Positions 61,480-64,000 of a DNA stretch of 64,000 nt are shown in pieces; position 1 is the stretch's first letter; each line of letters starts with the position of its first letter. Position numbers and translations under genes: made by a program. The notes under the pieces are model-generated. The model had not been told where the DNA came from and searched no databases. It was given only the letters and a program-made list of their open reading frames with translations. The DNA lies in assembly GCF_037991315.1 (NCBI RefSeq), contig NZ_CP150300.1, positions 4,030,001 to 4,094,000 of the forward strand, read 5' to 3'. Origin of the DNA: Paenibacillus sp. FSL H8-0079. GTDB lineage: Bacteria; Bacillota; Bacilli; Paenibacillales; Paenibacillaceae.

Positions 61480-64000
61480 TTATTCTTGTTCTTTATCAGG
61501 TTTTTCCAACCATTCGGTAATTCGTGGAACCATTTGCTCTGTGAGCATGTGCTCCATTTTGGGACCAGGTAATGAATATAAAAAGAATTTGCCATAGTAC
61601 GCTTCAATTACGCGTGTATCATAGACAATCACAATTCCTCTGTCCTTCGCGGTACGCACCAATCGGCCAAATCCTTGCTTGAAACGGATGACCGCTTGCG
61701 GTACAGACAGCTTCAGGAATGGATTCTTCTTCTGCTCCTGGAGCAACTCACTCTTGGCTTCCACCAACGGATGATTCGGCGGCTGGAAAGGCAATCGCAC
61801 AATAGCTAGACACGTCAGCGCATCACCAGGGATATCTACACCCTCCCAGAAGCTGCTTGTGCCCAAAAGTACCGTAGCTTTGGCGTCCTGGAACCTGCGA
61901 GTCAACTTCGAGCGGCTTCCACTGTCCACACCTTGCCCTAGCAACGAGATGTCGTTACCAGACAGAGCTTCTTTTAGCGGATCATAGACCTGTCGCAACA
62001 TCTTGTATGAAGTAAACAGAACCATCATGCGCCCACGCGTGGCAATTGCGGTCTCTGCGAGTGATTGCACCAGCATATTGACAAAGTGCGCATCACCCAC
62101 ACTGCCCTTCACACTCGGGAAATCACGTGGAATCACCAGAAGTGCCTGATCGCGATAGTTGAAAGGTGATGGCAGCATCGACGTTAATAGCCGATTATTC
62201 TCGGCGGCTTCCTGCAAACCAAGCTGCTCGATCATGAACTGGAATGACTTATCCACAGAGAGCGTAGCCGATGTAAGCACAACACTTTTCTTTTTATCAA
62301 AAAACAAATCCTTAAGTTGTGCACTGACATCTACAGGTACAGCATACAGCTGGAGAGATTTGCTGCGGAACTGGCCGCTGGCTTCCATCCAGTACACCGT
62401 TTTGGCATCATCCATACGCATGAAGAAACGTAGATTCTCCTTCAACGTGGTCAGATCTTTCAGCAATCCTGTAATATCCGTGATCAGGCTATCCGATTGA
62501 TAATCATCCTGATCTTCTTTTACCTCAAGCAGCAATTTGTCCCCTTTGCGAACCAAATCGCCCAATGTCACATGGATTTGGTTCTCCAAATCCTGCAACT
62601 CCTGCCATTTGGCCGGTTTTTGAGATGCCTTCAGACGCAGGGAAAATTGTCCTGTTTCTCCCGGTGAAGCATCACTTCGTTCAGGCAACAGACCGAACAA
62701 AGCTTCACTCATGCGATCCCATAGCTCCTTAACCTCAAGAGCGAGCGGGAACATCTGATCCACCATGGAGCCCCATTGCACCGAATTTTCATGTCCGGAT
62801 AACTGCGAACGAAGCATAGGCAGCTGACCATTACGACTGTCTTTAAACAGACGGGTCAGTGTATGAACCAACGTGAAATATTTCATATGCATTCCTAGAT
62901 GCTTACCAGCCACGTCCTCCAGATGATGTGCCTCATCGATCACAAGACTCTCATACGCTGGCAGTAGCTGATGCGCTGCTTTGACGTCCGTAAATAATTT
63001 GGAGTGATTCGTAATTACGATGTCAGACAACCCTGCCTCATGTTTGGCGCGATGGTAGAAACATTTGCGGAACCATGGACAGGATCTTCCCAGACAGGAC
63101 TCAGATTCGCTCTGTACCGTCTCCCAGAAGTCCCCACCGCGTCCGCTAAGGTTAAGTTCCTCATCATCTCCGGTTTCAGTCTGCGTAAGCCAGACGATCA
63201 TCTGAGCGGCTGTGAAATAATCCTCTTTCGGTGTGGCGAATTCACGTTTATTGATTTTGTGTTCAAATTTGCGCAGGCACAAGTAATGTCCACGTCCTTT
63301 GAATACAGCAGCCTTAAACGGAAACGGAACCACTTGGGTCAGCATCGGAATGTCCCGCTCTCTCAATTGTTCCTGCAGGTTGATCGTATGCGTGCTGACC
63401 ATGACTTTCTGTTCTTGCTTCACACTTTCGTAAATAGCAGGCAACAGATAACCCAGAGATTTCCCTGTGCCTGTTCCAGCCTCGATCAAGAGGTGTTTCT
63501 CTTCATCCAAAGCCTGCCTAACACTGCTGAACATCTGAGTCTGCGCTTCGCGCTCTTCATAATGATCCAGCGTATCCTTCAGGTTTTCCCGAACCTGATC
63601 CATAAACTGTTCGAAGCTTACACCGTCAAGGGGATTACCCTCCCGCTCATCACGTGGTGCACCAATATCGGTCCAATCACTCACATTAAGAGCAAGCTGA
63701 CGATAATAGGTATGTCCGTCCAGATCCTGAATCGGCTCTGCTTCCTTCTCACTGCGCATCCCGTCCAAGAACCAACCCAAATCACTGTCTTCTGGTGCAA
63801 ACAGGTCACTGAGGCGCTGAATCGTTATGAGCGGTAATTCCTTTAACTCATCCAGACATTTGAGCAGCACATAGGCTGTCGCGAGTGCATCACTGTCTGC
63901 CTGATGAGGGCGATCATGCTGAAAGCCAAATTCCGAAGACACATAACCAAGTTGATAAGAACCAAGTGATGGGAACGTAATCTTCAGAAAATCAATCGTG
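61480..64000 (-). CDS. dinG: DinG-family ATP-dependent helicase with N-terminal exonuclease-like domain, partial
   Basis: The frame is open to the right edge, so the N-terminus lies beyond the window; a GTG at 63942 is an internal valine, not the start. The visible N-terminal part (LGSYQLGYVSSEFGFQHDRPHQADSDALATAYVLLK) is the end of a DnaQ-type 3'-5' exonuclease fold with the HxAxxD-like motif. The helicase follows: Walker A LIEAGTGTGKSLGYLLPAI, DEAH box VIDEAHHLED, motif III-like VVLTSATLSVDKSFQFM, and motifs V-VI SFWEGVDIPG and QGFGRLVRTAKDRG. An iron-sulfur-type Cys cluster may be present in ESCLGRSCPWFRKCFYHRAK. Family: XPD-like helicases of repair or replication. Confidence 0.92.
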   Translation of the reverse strand, partial: TIDFLKITFPSLGSYQLGYVSSEFGFQHDRPHQADSDALATAYVLLKCLDELKELPLITIQRLSDLFAPEDSDLGWFLDGMRSEKEAEPIQDLDGHTYYRQLALNVSDWTDIGAPRDEREGNPLDGVSFEQFMDQVRENLKDTLDHYEEREAQTQMFSSVRQALDEEKHLLIEAGTGTGKSLGYLLPAIYESVKQEQKVMVSTHTINLQEQLRERDIPMLTQVVPFPFKAAVFKGRGHYLCLRKFEHKINKREFATPKEDYFTAAQMIVWLTQTETGDDEELNLSGRGGDFWETVQSESESCLGRSCPWFRKCFYHRAKHEAGLSDIVITNHSKLFTDVKAAHQLLPAYESLVIDEAHHLEDVAGKHLGMHMKYFTLVHTLTRLFKDSRNGQLPMLRSQLSGHENSVQWGSMVDQMFPLALEVKELWDRMSEALFGLLPERSDASPGETGQFSLRLKASQKPAKWQELQDLENQIHVTLGDLVRKGDKLLLEVKEDQDDYQSDSLITDITGLLKDLTTLKENLRFFMRMDDAKTVYWMEASGQFRSKSLQLYAVPVDVSAQLKDLFFDKKKSVVLTSATLSVDKSFQFMIEQLGLQEAAENNRLLTSMLPSPFNYRDQALLVIPRDFPSVKGSVGDAHFVNMLVQSLAETAIATRGRMMVLFTSYKMLRQVYDPLKEALSGNDISLLGQGVDSGSRSKLTRRFQDAKATVLLGTSSFWEGVDIPGDALTCLAIVRLPFQPPNHPLVEAKSELLQEQKKNPFLKLSVPQAVIRFKQGFGRLVRTAKDRGIVIVYDTRVIEAYYGKFFLYSLPGPKMEHMLTEQMVPRITEWLEKPDKEQE

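Noticed and set aside
63942..63942. GTG as the start of the dinG gene
   Set aside because: The frame continues upstream to the window edge with a conserved exonuclease-domain sequence, so the codon is internal.

Overview
The window reads as chromosomal DNA of a spore-forming Gram-positive bacterium of the Paenibacillus type. The reasons are strong AGGAGG-type ribosome binding sites, frequent GTG/TTG starts, a T-box leader on proline genes, Fur-type iron boxes, a DynA-like double dynamin, S-layer-homology and copper-amine-oxidase-N cell-wall proteins, AraC regulators fused to siderophore-binding domains, and the Bacillales-type order dinG / ypmB-like / asnS / dnaD. Nearly all genes up to about 33 kb and after 49 kb lie on the minus strand; the main plus-strand block is lysR at 36 kb and the proline/methionine-salvage block at 41.7-49.3 kb. 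No rRNA, tRNA, CRISPR array, prophage or transposase was seen.

Layout. 0-2 kb: a MarR regulator overlapping a drug-efflux MFS gene that runs off the left edge, then a second MarR gene. 2.2-6.7 kb: topoisomerase IV (parE-parC). 6.8-9.6 kb: a three-gene operon of SGNH hydrolase, ABC ATPase and ABC permease. 9.6-11.1 kb: an inverted-repeat element and a secreted CAP-domain protein. 11.2-14.1 kb: GNAT acetyltransferase with purT, and a flavin reductase. 14.1-16.9 kb: an iron-siderophore lipoprotein with a Fur box and an AraC-type regulator carrying a siderophore-binding domain. 17-20.8 kb: a heterodimeric ABC exporter. 21-24.8 kb: a two-GTPase dynamin. 25-26 kb: a small protein and endonuclease III. 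26.2-32.8 kb: envelope genes (SLH protein, GerMN lipoprotein, two tandem N-acetylmuramoyl-L-alanine amidases).

33-37.2 kb: an isolated hypothetical gene, leuCD, and a divergent lysR with a candidate LysR operator and an unexpected Fur box between them. 37.4-41.4 kb: a small hypothetical gene, a nitrilase-family amidase, and a second AraC-SBP / siderophore lipoprotein pair, each gene with its own Fur box. 41.7-49.3 kb: aminotransferase, proline T-box, proB, then proA-proC-mtnW-mtnX-mtnB, in which proline synthesis and methionine salvage are joined by start/stop overlaps. 49.5-51.9 kb: an ECF sigma factor, its anti-sigma and a three-module membrane protein. 52-56.2 kb: dnaD, asnS, ackA and hbd. 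56.3-58.4 kb: a short FtsH-like protease and a membrane partner. 58.7-64 kb: a ypmB-like gene, an MTA/SAH deaminase overlapping rex, and a dinG-like helicase running off the right edge.

The best candidates for little-described biology are the short FtsH-like protease coupled to a bitopic partner, the ECF sigma locus with an apparent ATT start, the leuC-lysR intergenic region with both LysR-type and Fur-type sites, the proline/methionine-salvage operon, and two families of short inverted-repeat elements. Start codons were chosen by ribosome-binding-site inspection. All functional names rest on motif recognition, not database searches.
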